NCBI RefSeq assembly: GCF_003944755.1
Contig: NZ_RWGU01000032.1
Span: forward strand, 1-44,591
Reading direction: 5' to 3'
DNA: 44,591 nucleotides
Source of the DNA: Rhodovulum robiginosum
GTDB lineage: Bacteria > Pseudomonadota > Alphaproteobacteria > Rhodobacterales > Rhodobacteraceae
The position numbers were made by a program, and so were the translations under genes. This document shows positions 1-8,295 of the stretch, piece after piece. The stretch's first letter is position 1. Each line of letters starts with the position of its first letter. The notes beneath the pieces are model-generated. The model was not told where the DNA came from, ran no database searches, and saw only the letters and a program-made list of their open reading frames with translations.

Positions 1-1407
1 CGGGGCGGGCGCCGATCCGGGGTCGCGCAACGCGTCGAGGCGCCGGGCCACGTCCGCCCCCGCGCCCAGCAGCGGGTCGCGCTCTTCCAGCAGCGCGGCG
101 AGGGGGGCCGCGGCCGGGCCGGCCAGCGCCAGCATGTGCCCCAGCCGCGGATGCACCGGCAGCGCCGCCAGCGCCCGGCCATGGGCGGTGATCCGGCCGG
201 CGGCATCGAGCGCGCCGAGGCCCTGCAACAGCGCCGTCGCCTCGGCCCAGGCGCCGGGGTTGGGCGGCGTCAGAAAGGCCAGATCGCCCGGCCCCGACGC
301 CCCCCAAAGCGCCAGTTCCAGCGCCAGCCCCGTAAGGTCGGCAACCTCGATCTCGGCGGGCGGGAAGGCCGCCAAGGCGCCCTCTTCGCCTTTCGTCCAC
401 AGCCGGTAGCACGCGCCCTCGGCCACCCGGCCCGCGCGGCCCCGGCGCTGGTCCGCCTCGGCCTTGGTCACCCGTTCGGTCACCAGCCGGGACATACCCG
501 AATTGGGGTCGAACCGCGCCCGCCGCGCGCGCCCCGCATCGACCACCACGCGGATATCCCGGATCGTCAGCGAGGTCTCGGCGATGGCGGTGGCGAGCAC
601 AACCTTGCGGCCCGCCCCGCCCGGCGCGATGGCCGCACGCTGGGCGGCGAAGGGCAGGGCGCCGTAAAGCGGGCGAAGCTGGCAGTCGCCGGGCAGCACG
701 CCCTGCAACAACGCCTCCACGCGCCGGATTTCCCCCTCGCCGGGCAGAAAGACCAGCACGCCGCCCACGGTTTCGGCCACGGCGCGGGCCACCAGGTCGG
801 CCGCCGCCTCGGGCAGGCGCCGGCCCTTGGGCAGGGGTTTGTCCAGCCAGCGGGTGTCCACCGGGAAACTGCGCCCCTGCGAGGTGATGACCGGGGCGCC
901 GTCCATCAGTGCGGCCACCGGGGCCGCGTCCAGCGTGGCCGACATGACCAGCACGATCAGGTCGTCACGTAGCGCGCCGCGCAGCTCCCATGTCAGGGCA
1001 AGGCCCAGATCGGCGTTGAGCGAGCGTTCGTGGAACTCGTCGAAGATCACCGCGCCGACGCCCGAAAGCTCGGGGTCGGACTGGATCATCCGGGTCAGGA
1101 TACCCTCGGTGACCACCTCGATGCGCGTGGCCTTGCCAGTCTTGGCCTCGCCGCGGATGCGGTAGCCGACGGTTTGGCCGACCTTTTCGCCCAGCGTCTC
1201 GGCCATCCGCTCGGCGGCGGCGCGGGCGGCCAGCCGCCGGGGCTCCAGCATGACGATGCGGCCCCGGGCGAGCCCCGCATCGAGCAGCGCCAACGGCACC
1301 CGCGTCGTCTTGCCCGCGCCGGGGGGCGCCTGCAGCACCGCGCGGCCCGCATCGCCAAGGGCGGCGATGAGCCCGGGCAGGGCACTGTCTATGGGCAAGG
1401 CGGTCAT
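1..1407 (-). CDS. hrpB: ATP-dependent helicase HrpB, N-terminal part (cut by left edge)
   Basis: DEAH-box (SF2) helicase of the HrpB family. The reading frame is open from the ATG at 1405-1407 to base 1, giving 469 codons; the family is usually about 800 residues, so the C-terminal half lies outside the window. Visible motifs in order are the Walker A GAGKTT (residues 30-35), motif Ia LEPRRLAARA (about 54-63), the DEFH box (123-126), the SATLD motif III, a TAIAETSLTI segment and motif VI QRRGRAGR. Domain order and spacing fit HrpB rather than HrpA, which has a longer N-terminus. An AAGGGC sequence lies about 5 nt before the ATG. Its cellular role is poorly defined in most bacteria; helicase activity on RNA is inferred from the family. 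It stands alone here, with about 350 bp of non-coding DNA upstream. Confidence 0.93.
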   Translation of the reverse strand, partial: MTALPIDSALPGLIAALGDAGRAVLQAPPGAGKTTRVPLALLDAGLARGRIVMLEPRRLAARAAAERMAETLGEKVGQTVGYRIRGEAKTGKATRIEVVTEGILTRMIQSDPELSGVGAVIFDEFHERSLNADLGLALTWELRGALRDDLIVLVMSATLDAAPVAALMDGAPVITSQGRSFPVDTRWLDKPLPKGRRLPEAAADLVARAVAETVGGVLVFLPGEGEIRRVEALLQGVLPGDCQLRPLYGALPFAAQRAAIAPGGAGRKVVLATAIAETSLTIRDIRVVVDAGRARRARFDPNSGMSRLVTERVTKAEADQRRGRAGRVAEGACYRLWTKGEEGALAAFPPAEIEVADLTGLALELALWGASGPGDLAFLTPPNPGAWAEATALLQGLGALDAAGRITAHGRALAALPVHPRLGHMLALAGPAAAPLAALLEERDPLLGAGADVARRLDALRDPGSAPAP

Positions 1408-1758
1408 GCCGCCCTTATCGGCGATCGCGGCGGCGGGGGCCAGAGGCGGGGCGGGGGGCGGATCGGGTGCGGCGCGATCCAAAGCGGCCGGCGCGCGTTG
1501 CGGTGCGTCCGCAGTGCGGGACAATCCCGCCTTTCCGTTTGCCGAAACGAACGTCGGCTCCACAGGTATTTCCGGACATTTATGGGGACTGCACACAGCA
1601 TGCACATGAGGACCCGAAAAACGTGGAGCCTGAGCGGCGAGTTTGTCCGATCCTCCATGGGCGCTGTGCACGACAGCACGGCTTGCGAAACTGCGTTTCA
1701 AGGCAACTGAGAGTTCCTTGACCGTCTGGTTTTCCGACAGAGCCCATTGCCGCGATCC
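1408..1758. other. Intergenic, about 350 bp, upstream of hrpB
   Basis: No convincing gene is seen. The small reading frames across it have no recognisable domain and overlap each other. Two short hairpins are visible: GCGGGA-CAA-TCCCGC at 1516-1530 and CGTTT-GCCG-AAACG at 1536-1549. The hrpB promoter must lie here, but no clear -35/-10 pair was found. The segment also marks the change from the housekeeping helicase to the accessory gene block. Confidence 0.5.
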
Positions 1759-2769
1759 TCAGGCGTGCACTGGCGCAAGAGCCTGCCACTTCTTTCGGTA
1801 GGCCGACGCGGAGATGCCAACGCGCTTTCGAAAGGCCGAGCGGAAACTCGATGGTTCAGAGTAGCCGACCTCGGCGGCGATCTCGTCGATCGGCGTGGCG
1901 GTGGTTTCAAGAAGCTGCTTGGCCTCTTCGATCCGAAGGGTCTGGATGTAGTCACCCGGCGCCTGACCTGTCACCTTCTTGAAGCGGCGATGGAATCCGC
2001 GTTCGGTCATGCCGCTGCGTTCCGCCATGGCGGCGACGGGGCTCGGCGTTTCGTAGTGCTGCGCCGCCCAGACCTGCGCCTGCGCGATCAGATGATCCTC
2101 GTGCTGGCGCGCAGTGGTCAGCGACGCGTAGGTCAATTGCCCGTCCAGATGCGGGTCGATCAGGTAGATCTTGGCGATCCGGCGCGCTTCGTCGGCCCCT
2201 GCGAAACGCGCGATCAGGTACAACATGAGGTCGGCCCAGGCCGAGGCGCCGCCCGCGGTGACGATGCGGTGTCCTTCCCCGGCCGGCACGAGAATGCGGT
2301 CCCGGCAGACTTTCACCTCGGGATAGTTACGATCCAGCATGTCGGCGAAGCCCCAATGTGTCGTGGCCTCCTTTCCGTCAAGCAGGCCGGTCGCGCCGAG
2401 CAGCATGGTGCCGGAACAGACAGAAGTGACGATTGCGCCACGCGCCTCGGCCGCCCCGATCCAATCGGCGACAGGCTTCATGTCATCGGGCACGCCTGCG
2501 TTTGGATCGATATGCAAATCGGGCACGATAATGAGGTCGGGCGCCGGCGCTTCGCTCAGCATCGCATCGGGCGTGATCTTGCGCCCGTTGATATCCCAGT
2601 AAGGCGCACCATCGGAAGTCCTGAGGCTGACGTCGAAGACCGGGACCTTCGACGGAAGACCGTGCAGCATTTCCCAGTCTCGACCGACAGAAGCCAGGAT
2701 ATCAAGGATCGAGAACAGCGTTGATGTGCCAGCGTAGCGTGATCCGATTACCGTCGTATTGATGGTCAT
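1759..2769 (-). CDS. GlxA-type transcriptional regulator (DJ-1/PfpI domain plus AraC HTH)
   Basis: A 336-residue regulator. Residues about 5-190 form a DJ-1/PfpI (class I glutamine amidotransferase-like) domain with the nucleophile-elbow cysteine in SVCSGT (C118) and a nearby TTHW motif (H138). Residues about 235-330 form an AraC-type double helix-turn-helix containing RGFHRRFKKVTG and VGYSEPSSFRSAFRKR. AGGAGA lies 5 nt before the ATG, which supports the start. The family contains activators that respond to small nitrogenous or other metabolites through the amidotransferase-like domain; the ligand cannot be read here. It is divergent from the homocysteine methyltransferase-like gene with 141 bp between the two starts, so that gene and possibly the following cluster are its most likely targets (inference). 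Confidence 0.88.
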   Translation of the reverse strand: MTINTTVIGSRYAGTSTLFSILDILASVGRDWEMLHGLPSKVPVFDVSLRTSDGAPYWDINGRKITPDAMLSEAPAPDLIIVPDLHIDPNAGVPDDMKPVADWIGAAEARGAIVTSVCSGTMLLGATGLLDGKEATTHWGFADMLDRNYPEVKVCRDRILVPAGEGHRIVTAGGASAWADLMLYLIARFAGADEARRIAKIYLIDPHLDGQLTYASLTTARQHEDHLIAQAQVWAAQHYETPSPVAAMAERSGMTERGFHRRFKKVTGQAPGDYIQTLRIEEAKQLLETTATPIDEIAAEVGYSEPSSFRSAFRKRVGISASAYRKKWQALAPVHA

Positions 2770-2910
2770 TTCGCTCTCCTACAGGCTGTTCTCGTCCGAT
2801 TATCACCGATTCAGTCTTTTCTTCTTCTAACTCGACTCGGGCATCGGGTCCATGACCCTGCACATGAAATCGGCCGATCAGGCCAATCCATCGTGAGCAA
2901 GGATCAAATG

Positions 2911-3888
2911 ATGACCATTCAAAACCAAATCGCGGCCTTCCACACTGACCCGACCCGCAGCTACCTCGCCGACCCGCGCACCTATCTGACCGATGGCGGG
3001 TTTGAGACCTCCATGCTGTTCCTCGAAGGGTTCGACCTGCCGGCCTTCGCGGCCTGCGTCCTGCTCGAAGACGAGGCCGCCCGTGCGGCGATGGACCGGT
3101 ACTTCGACCGCTTTCTCGCGATGGCCCAGACGGCCGGAACCGGTTTCGTTCTCGACACCAACACCTGGCGCTCCGGGACGCATTGGGCCGACGCTGTCGG
3201 CCGGTCGCCCGCCCAGATGGAGGACCTCACCCGTGAGGCCGTCAGGTTTGCCCTGGCGATCCGCGCACGGTGGCAGGATCGCGTTTCGCCGATCCTGGTG
3301 AATGGCGTGATCGGACCCGCCGGCGACGCCTATGACGGTACGCTCGCCCTGGATGCGGCCGCCGCAGAGGAAATCCACGCACCGCAGATCGCATTGCTCG
3401 CGACATGCGGGGTCGATCTGGTCAGCGCGCTGACCTTCGGCAGCATGCCGGAGGCGATCGGGTTTGGCCGTGCAAGTGTCAATGCGGGTGTGCCCGTTGC
3501 GATCTCCTTCACGGTGGAGACGGACGGACGTTTGCCGGATGGAACGCCGCTTTCGCGCGCCGTGCTGGAGACGGATGCCGCAACCGGGGGTGCACCGCTC
3601 TACTACATGATCAATTGCGCGCATCCCGAGCATTTTCGCGACGTTCTGAGCGATGACGCCTGGTGCCGCCGCATCCGCGGTGTCCGGGCGAACGCATCGC
3701 GGCTGAGCCATGCGGAACTCGACGAGGCGGAGACCCTGGACGACGGCGATCCCGAAGAGTTCGGCGCGCTGCATGCCGAGCTCTCCCGAAAGCTCCCGGC
3801 GCTGAAAGTCGTCGGCGGGTGCTGCGGCACGGATCACCGTCATGTCGGCTGCATGGCAGACGCCATGCTTCCCCCGACCGCGGCCTGA
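2911..3888 (+). CDS. Homocysteine S-methyltransferase family protein
   Basis: A 325-residue single-domain Pfam S-methyl_trans (MetH N-terminal-like) TIM barrel. It has the LTDGGFETSM start of the barrel and all three zinc-binding cysteines: one in MINCAHPEH and two in VGGCCGTDHRH near the C-terminus. The family moves a methyl group from S-methylmethionine, betaine or similar donors to a thiol such as homocysteine; the donor is not evident. The frame extends to a GTG at 2893, but AAGGA at 2899-2903 sits 7 nt before the ATG at 2911, which is therefore preferred. It is divergent from the GlxA-type regulator and is followed by about 200 bp before the DUF1127 gene. Length is normal and no cobalamin domain is attached. 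Confidence 0.87.
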   Translation: MTIQNQIAAFHTDPTRSYLADPRTYLTDGGFETSMLFLEGFDLPAFAACVLLEDEAARAAMDRYFDRFLAMAQTAGTGFVLDTNTWRSGTHWADAVGRSPAQMEDLTREAVRFALAIRARWQDRVSPILVNGVIGPAGDAYDGTLALDAAAAEEIHAPQIALLATCGVDLVSALTFGSMPEAIGFGRASVNAGVPVAISFTVETDGRLPDGTPLSRAVLETDAATGGAPLYYMINCAHPEHFRDVLSDDAWCRRIRGVRANASRLSHAELDEAETLDDGDPEEFGALHAELSRKLPALKVVGGCCGTDHRHVGCMADAMLPPTAA

Positions 3889-4095
3889 CCTCCTCCCTCC
3901 GTCCCGGTCCGCACGGAACCGAAATTGATCGGTCATTGCGGGCCGCGCCTGGGCGCAGTGCGGGGCGTCGAAACCGCCGGGGAGTGCCGCGCTGAGACCG
4001 GCTTCGCCCGGTCGGGACGCTCCGCCTGCCGCACGACGACCTCAACGCCCGCTTCATCGCCCGCACCTGAGCGGGCTCCAACAAGGACGAATGAC

Positions 4096-4311
4096 ATGAC
4101 CATGATTTACATCCACGCCGGCGCAGCGCGCCGACACCCTTCGAGCATCGCAAGGGCGCTCCTCGACCGGCTGGCAAAAGCCGCGAAGCGGCGGCGCATC
4201 CGCAAGGAGATGAAAGAGCTGTCTCGGCTCCCCCGCCACCTCCTCCGGGACATGGGCCTCGAGCAATACGCATCGCCCGATGTCCCGACGTTCCCGAACC
4301 ACTGGCGCTAA
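4096..4311 (+). CDS. DUF1127 small basic protein
   Basis: A 71-residue, strongly basic protein. The C-terminal half carries the DUF1127 pattern: an Arg/Lys-rich helix (KAAKRRRIRKEMKEL) followed by LSRLPRHLLRDMGLEQYA. AAGGA at 4083-4087 lies 8 nt before the ATG at 4096, which sets the start; an out-of-frame ATG at 4091 is ignored. DUF1127 proteins are abundant small alphaproteobacterial proteins. One of 71 residues, CcaF1 of Rhodobacter sphaeroides, takes part in RNA maturation and turnover, and others affect phosphate and carbon metabolism. Whether this member binds RNA is unknown. It sits 19 bp upstream of the FMO-like gene and may be the first gene of that transcription unit. Confidence 0.82.
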   Translation: MTMIYIHAGAARRHPSSIARALLDRLAKAAKRRRIRKEMKELSRLPRHLLRDMGLEQYASPDVPTFPNHWR

Positions 4312-4330
4312 ACCTCGGAAAGGAAAGACA

Positions 4331-5554
4331 ATGAACACCATGAGACCCGGCAGTACGCTGGTGATCGGCGCGGGGCTTTCGGGCCTCGCCACCGCACACG
4401 CCCTGGCCGAACGCGGGCTGCCCGTTACCGTGCTCGAGGCACGGGACCGGGTGGCAGACCCCTGGCGCAACCGCCATCCGGCGCTTCGGCTCAACATCCA
4501 CCGCAAGTTCGCCGGGCTTCCGGGACAGGCGGCGCCGAAATCGGACGGTACGTACCTGAAGCGCGACACGGTGGTTGCGCATCTGGAGCGCTACGCCGCA
4601 CGGTTGGAGGCACCGATCCACTTCGGCGTTGCCGTGACGGCTGTCGAACCCGACGAAACTGGATGGCGAGTCACGACCGACGCCTCGGAGTACGGGGCGG
4701 AGAACGTGGTCATTGCGACGGGTCGGGAAAGCATTCCCCACATCCCTGACTGGCCGGGGCAAGACGCCTTTGCCGGGCAGCTCTTGCACGTGGCCGATCT
4801 CGGCGACGTTTCCCGCTTCGATGGCCAGCGTGTGCTGGTCGTGGGCGCGGGCAACTCCGGCACGGACGCGCTGAACCACTTGGCGCGGCACAATCCGGCT
4901 GAGGTGATGGTGTCGGTCCGCTACGGACCGGCGGTCGTGCCGAAGAGCATCTTCGGCTATCCGATCCACGGGCTGGCACGTGTCTTCGCGGCACTGCCGA
5001 ATGCGGTGCTAGACCCGGCCTTCAAGCTGACCGAGCGGCTCTTTCTCGGAGACCTCCGGCGCTATGGGCTCACCAGTCACCCCGAAGGCGGAAGCACGCG
5101 GCTCTTGCGCGATGGCGTGACCTTCGCCATCGACGACGGCTTCGTTGCGGCCCTGAAGGCAGGACGGTTCCGGATCGTGCCGCGCGTCGAGGGTTTTTCC
5201 GGCGACAATGTCGCTCTGGCCGATGGATCGGTCTGCCGACCGGATGTCGTGATCGCGGCCACCGGGTATCGCACGGGGCTCGAGCCGCTTCTGGGACATC
5301 TTGGTGTGCTGGATGAGAACGGCCGCCCGCACCATCCGATGGGCGAGCGTGATCCAGAGATGCCGGGCCTCTGGTTCGCCGGTTTCAAGCCGATCTACAC
5401 CGGCTTCTTCGACGCCGCGGGCATCGCTGCCGGGCGCATCGCCAGCGGTGTGGCTGCCGACGCAAGCCGCGGCGCGCCCTCCGATACGCTCGACATGCAC
5501 GCATCGCATGTCGCCCACCAGCGCCCCGCACCCGCGGACGCATCTCTTTCATGA
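4331..5554 (+). CDS. FMO-like FAD/NAD(P)H-dependent monooxygenase
   Basis: A 407-residue flavoprotein with two Rossmann dinucleotide-binding motifs, GAGLSG at residues 13-18 (FAD) and GAGNSG at 172-177 (NADPH). The segment F147-x-G149-x3-H153 before the second motif matches the start of the flavin-containing monooxygenase signature FxGxxxHxxxY, but the aromatic residue is replaced (LLHVADL). An ATGY motif is present near residue 310. The family oxygenates soft nucleophiles (N or S) or carries out Baeyer-Villiger-type oxidation; the substrate is unknown. A GGAAAGGAAAG purine run precedes the ATG at 4331, which is preferred to the upstream in-frame ATG at 4280. Co-directional with a secreted barrel protein, a MATE exporter and a GST, it looks like the oxidising enzyme of a small-molecule locus (inference). 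Confidence 0.85.
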   Translation: MNTMRPGSTLVIGAGLSGLATAHALAERGLPVTVLEARDRVADPWRNRHPALRLNIHRKFAGLPGQAAPKSDGTYLKRDTVVAHLERYAARLEAPIHFGVAVTAVEPDETGWRVTTDASEYGAENVVIATGRESIPHIPDWPGQDAFAGQLLHVADLGDVSRFDGQRVLVVGAGNSGTDALNHLARHNPAEVMVSVRYGPAVVPKSIFGYPIHGLARVFAALPNAVLDPAFKLTERLFLGDLRRYGLTSHPEGGSTRLLRDGVTFAIDDGFVAALKAGRFRIVPRVEGFSGDNVALADGSVCRPDVVIAATGYRTGLEPLLGHLGVLDENGRPHHPMGERDPEMPGLWFAGFKPIYTGFFDAAGIAAGRIASGVAADASRGAPSDTLDMHASHVAHQRPAPADASLS

Positions 5555-5576
5555 AACTCCAGAAAGGACTATTCGC

Positions 5577-6206
5577 ATGAAACACACGACCCTTGTTTTC
5601 GCCGCCGCCGTCGCGGTCATGCCCTTCGCCGGAAACGCCGGAGAGCCGCTTGCGGCCTTGGATGTTGCCGAGGATATCTCCCGCTTCGTCTTTTCCGCGG
5701 CACCCGTCTTCGACGACGGCATGCCTGCCTATGGCAACGCCTTCATCACGCAGGGCTATCTCTACCCCGCCGGCACGCTCGACGGTGGCGTCGAGGGCAC
5801 TCTGCCGAACGGCGATCCGGCCTTCCCGGACCTCGTGATCGGGGAATGGACCTGTGACGGGTATTTCATCGGCGACGGGATGCGCACGGAAACGGGCGCC
5901 CTCGTCATGACCCGGCAGGTTTACCGTTTCAACGACGGCGATGTGCTGATCAGCCATGGCGCCGAGCTTGTCGATGCCGGCGTGACCGTCACGCGCGCCG
6001 TCACGGGCGGGACCGGCGACTATGCCGATGCCCCGGCCGAGATCGACCAGGTGCTGCTGGGCATGAGCGACGGCTACGGCGTGCGGCTGCAGATCGAACT
6101 GGGCGGTGGGTCCGCGGACGCCTACGGCGACGAGGACCACACGGAATGGGAGTCCGGCTTTCCAGTCGGGCCCATTCCGACCTCGGGCTCCCATGAGGCC
6201 GGCTGA
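5577..6206 (+). CDS. Secreted protein, possible allene-oxide-cyclase/dirigent-like beta-barrel
   Basis: A 209-residue protein with an N-terminal signal peptide (MKHTTLVFAAAVAV... with likely cleavage after NA-21). The mature part is acidic and rich in beta-strand-like segments. The stretch from about 105 to 170 has strand-like MTRQVYRF, then TVTRAVTGGTGDYADA (GGTGDY at 144-149). A glycine-rich GGTG(D/K) turn in this position is typical of dirigent and allene oxide cyclase barrel proteins, lipocalin-like folds that bind or steer reactive small molecules. There is a single cysteine (C93). AGAAAGGA lies just before the ATG at 5577, only 22 bp after the monooxygenase stop, so the two are probably cotranscribed. 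The barrel assignment is by pattern only; catalytic or binding function is not established. Confidence 0.6.
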   Translation: MKHTTLVFAAAVAVMPFAGNAGEPLAALDVAEDISRFVFSAAPVFDDGMPAYGNAFITQGYLYPAGTLDGGVEGTLPNGDPAFPDLVIGEWTCDGYFIGDGMRTETGALVMTRQVYRFNDGDVLISHGAELVDAGVTVTRAVTGGTGDYADAPAEIDQVLLGMSDGYGVRLQIELGGGSADAYGDEDHTEWESGFPVGPIPTSGSHEAG

Positions 6207-6275
6207 GGCCAGTCTGGCGATACCGGAAAGGGGCGGTGGTTCCGCTCCGCGTCTTCCACTGCAAAGGGCGAACTC

Positions 6276-7646
6276 ATGACCTATTTTGAATTGCCGCGCG
6301 CAACAGGCGACCCCTTCAGACATGCCGCTCGAAACGTGAGCAAGGCCGAAGCATGGGCCGTCCTGCGGCTTGCCGCGCCGTTGACCGGTCTAGCGCTGGT
6401 CAACATGGCGATGAGCGTCACCGACACGCTGATGACGGCCGCGTTCGGAGTGGAAGCCCTTGCCGCCGTCGCCGTCGCAAGCGATTTCTATTCGATCCTC
6501 TTCTACCTCGCCGTTGGCTGCATCGGCGGTCTCGGACCGCTCTATGCGGCCGCCCATGCGGCGGGCGATGCGGATCGGTTGGCGCGGCTTAGAACGGCGG
6601 GGACCATCACCTGCGCCCTGCTGGCCTTGCCGATCTGCGGCCTGCTCTGGCAGACGCCGGCGCTATTGGGCCTGCTCGGCATCGATCAGGACCTTGCTGA
6701 TGCAGGCACGGGCTACGTCCGGGCGATGGCACTCACACTGATCCCGATGCTGGCGGTGGGCGTCCTGCGCACGCGCCTGACGGCCATCGGACGTCCAGGC
6801 GTGATGCTGCGGATCACGCTGTGTGCGGTGCCGCTCAATGCCGTCTTCAACTACGTGCTCATGTATGGCGCCTTCGGTCTGCCGGAACTTGGCGTGACCG
6901 GCGCGGGCGTGTCGTCCCTGCTGGTCGGCCTGCTGACGCTTGCCGCCTTGTTGCGAGAGGCGCACCGCGTCGGCGACAGCGGGTCGGGTCGCGTGGAACC
7001 GGAGCATATCGCGGCGATCTTCCGCATCGGCGTGCCCATCGGGATCGCGACGCTGGCCGAAGTCGGCCTCTATCTGGGGGCCACGATCTATGCCGCCTCG
7101 CTATCCGTCACGGACGCGGCTGCCCATTCAGTCGCGATCCGACTGGCCGGTATCGGGTACGCTTTCTATTTCGGCCTGCAGCAGGCCTCGATGACCCGGC
7201 TGGCACGGGTCGATCCCAAGTCGGGCCGCGAAGGTGATGTCGTTGCCACCACGATGGTGCTTGGAATGGCCATCGGTCTGTCGATTTGCACCACCCTCCT
7301 GGTCGTCGCCGAGCCGATCGCCAACTATGCGCTGCGGGGCTCGACGCCCGGCGCCGTCGGCGCTGCGATTACCGTGATCGGCGTGCTCGCCTTGACGGAG
7401 CTGTACGGTCCGGCCGGTGCAGGCGCCGCGGGATTGTTGCGGGCGAGGGAAGTGACGCGCCCGGTCATGGTCTATTCCCTGATCGGGAATTGGCTGGTTT
7501 CGGCCCCCCTGATCGCTGTCTTCACGGTCGTCTTCGACATGGGAGCGGTCGGGATCTGGATCGCGATGGCCACCGGAACGGTCGTCTATTCGGGCCTGTG
7601 CGTTCAGGCACTTCGAAACTTGCCCGCGGCGGGAGGCGAGACATGA
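6276..7646 (+). CDS. MATE family efflux transporter
   Basis: A 456-residue polytopic membrane protein of the multidrug and toxic compound extrusion (NorM/DinF-like) family. The two halves are homologous, each with about six predicted helices. The first half begins APLTGLALVNMAMSVTDTLM and the second has the equivalent IGVPIGIATLAEVGLYLGAT. Conserved P/N/G positions of MATE helices are present, for example VPLNAVFNYVLMYG. Export is by Na+ or H+ antiport in this family; substrates are usually cationic or polyaromatic compounds. AAGGG precedes the ATG at 6276. The last codons overlap the GST start as ATGA, so the two genes are translationally coupled. Its position between a monooxygenase/secreted protein pair and a GST suggests export of a modified or conjugated compound (inference). 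Confidence 0.93.
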   Translation: MTYFELPRATGDPFRHAARNVSKAEAWAVLRLAAPLTGLALVNMAMSVTDTLMTAAFGVEALAAVAVASDFYSILFYLAVGCIGGLGPLYAAAHAAGDADRLARLRTAGTITCALLALPICGLLWQTPALLGLLGIDQDLADAGTGYVRAMALTLIPMLAVGVLRTRLTAIGRPGVMLRITLCAVPLNAVFNYVLMYGAFGLPELGVTGAGVSSLLVGLLTLAALLREAHRVGDSGSGRVEPEHIAAIFRIGVPIGIATLAEVGLYLGATIYAASLSVTDAAAHSVAIRLAGIGYAFYFGLQQASMTRLARVDPKSGREGDVVATTMVLGMAIGLSICTTLLVVAEPIANYALRGSTPGAVGAAITVIGVLALTELYGPAGAGAAGLLRAREVTRPVMVYSLIGNWLVSAPLIAVFTVVFDMGAVGIWIAMATGTVVYSGLCVQALRNLPAAGGET

Positions 7647-8245
7647 CGCTCTATTTCATGCCCGGCGCCTGCTCATTGGCACCCCACATCGCCCTGCGCG
7701 AAGCGAACCTGGAGTTCGACCTCGTCGAGGTGGACTACCGGACGCGGCGAACCGACACCGGGACCGACTATCGCGCGGTTAATCCGAAGGGCACTGTCCC
7801 GGCCCTGCGGATTGCCGATGGCGAGGTCCTGACCGAAGTTCCCGTGATCCTTCAGTTCCTGGCTGACGGAGCACCCGATGCGGGGCTGCTGCCTGCCTCC
7901 GGCCTGCGGCGTCTGCGGGCGCTGGAATGGTTGAACTTCATTTCGACCGAGATCCACAAGAGCTTCAGCCCGCTGTTCCGACCGACGACACCGGACGGCT
8001 TTATTCAGCCGGGCAAAGCCCATCTGCGTAGCAGGCTGGTCATTGTCGAGCGTCACCTGTCCCAGCACACCTACCTTATGGGCGACGATTTCTCGCTGGC
8101 TGATGTGTTTTTGTTCACCGTTTGCCGCTGGCTTGCGGACCAGGACATTTCCCTTGCTGACTGGCCGGCCTTGAAACTGCATTCCGAGAGAATTCGGCTT
8201 CGACCAAGTGTCCGGAAGGCTCTGGATCGGGAGGGGTGTCCATGA
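7643..8245 (+). CDS. Beta-class glutathione S-transferase
   Basis: A 200-residue cytosolic GST. The N-terminal thioredoxin-fold domain has the beta-class motif YFMPGACSLAPHI with Cys10, which forms mixed disulfides with glutathione in bacterial beta GSTs. The conserved cis-proline segment NPKGTVPAL follows. The alpha-helical C-terminal domain has the usual GDDFSLADVFLF capping motif and a normal end (LRPSVRKAL). The glutathione gamma-glutamyl contact normally written TES/TEG is TEVP here. The ATG overlaps the MATE stop by 4 bp. It ends within about 50 bp of a truncated methyltransferase on the other strand. It probably conjugates or reduces electrophiles produced or exported by the neighbouring genes; the substrate is unknown. 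Confidence 0.92.
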   Translation: MTLYFMPGACSLAPHIALREANLEFDLVEVDYRTRRTDTGTDYRAVNPKGTVPALRIADGEVLTEVPVILQFLADGAPDAGLLPASGLRRLRALEWLNFISTEIHKSFSPLFRPTTPDGFIQPGKAHLRSRLVIVERHLSQHTYLMGDDFSLADVFLFTVCRWLADQDISLADWPALKLHSERIRLRPSVRKALDREGCP

Positions 8246-8295
8246 TGGGTCGACAGAGAGGGCCGATAGCCGAGCGGCCGCGACACCCGGCGGGT

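Noticed and set aside
1516-1549. Two short hairpins upstream of hrpB as a terminator or riboswitch
   Set aside because: Stems of only 6 and 5 bp, no T run and no known aptamer pattern.
1467-1721. 84-codon plus-strand open frame in the hrpB upstream region
   Set aside because: No recognisable domain, no ribosome-binding site and overlapping frames on both strands; non-coding is simpler.
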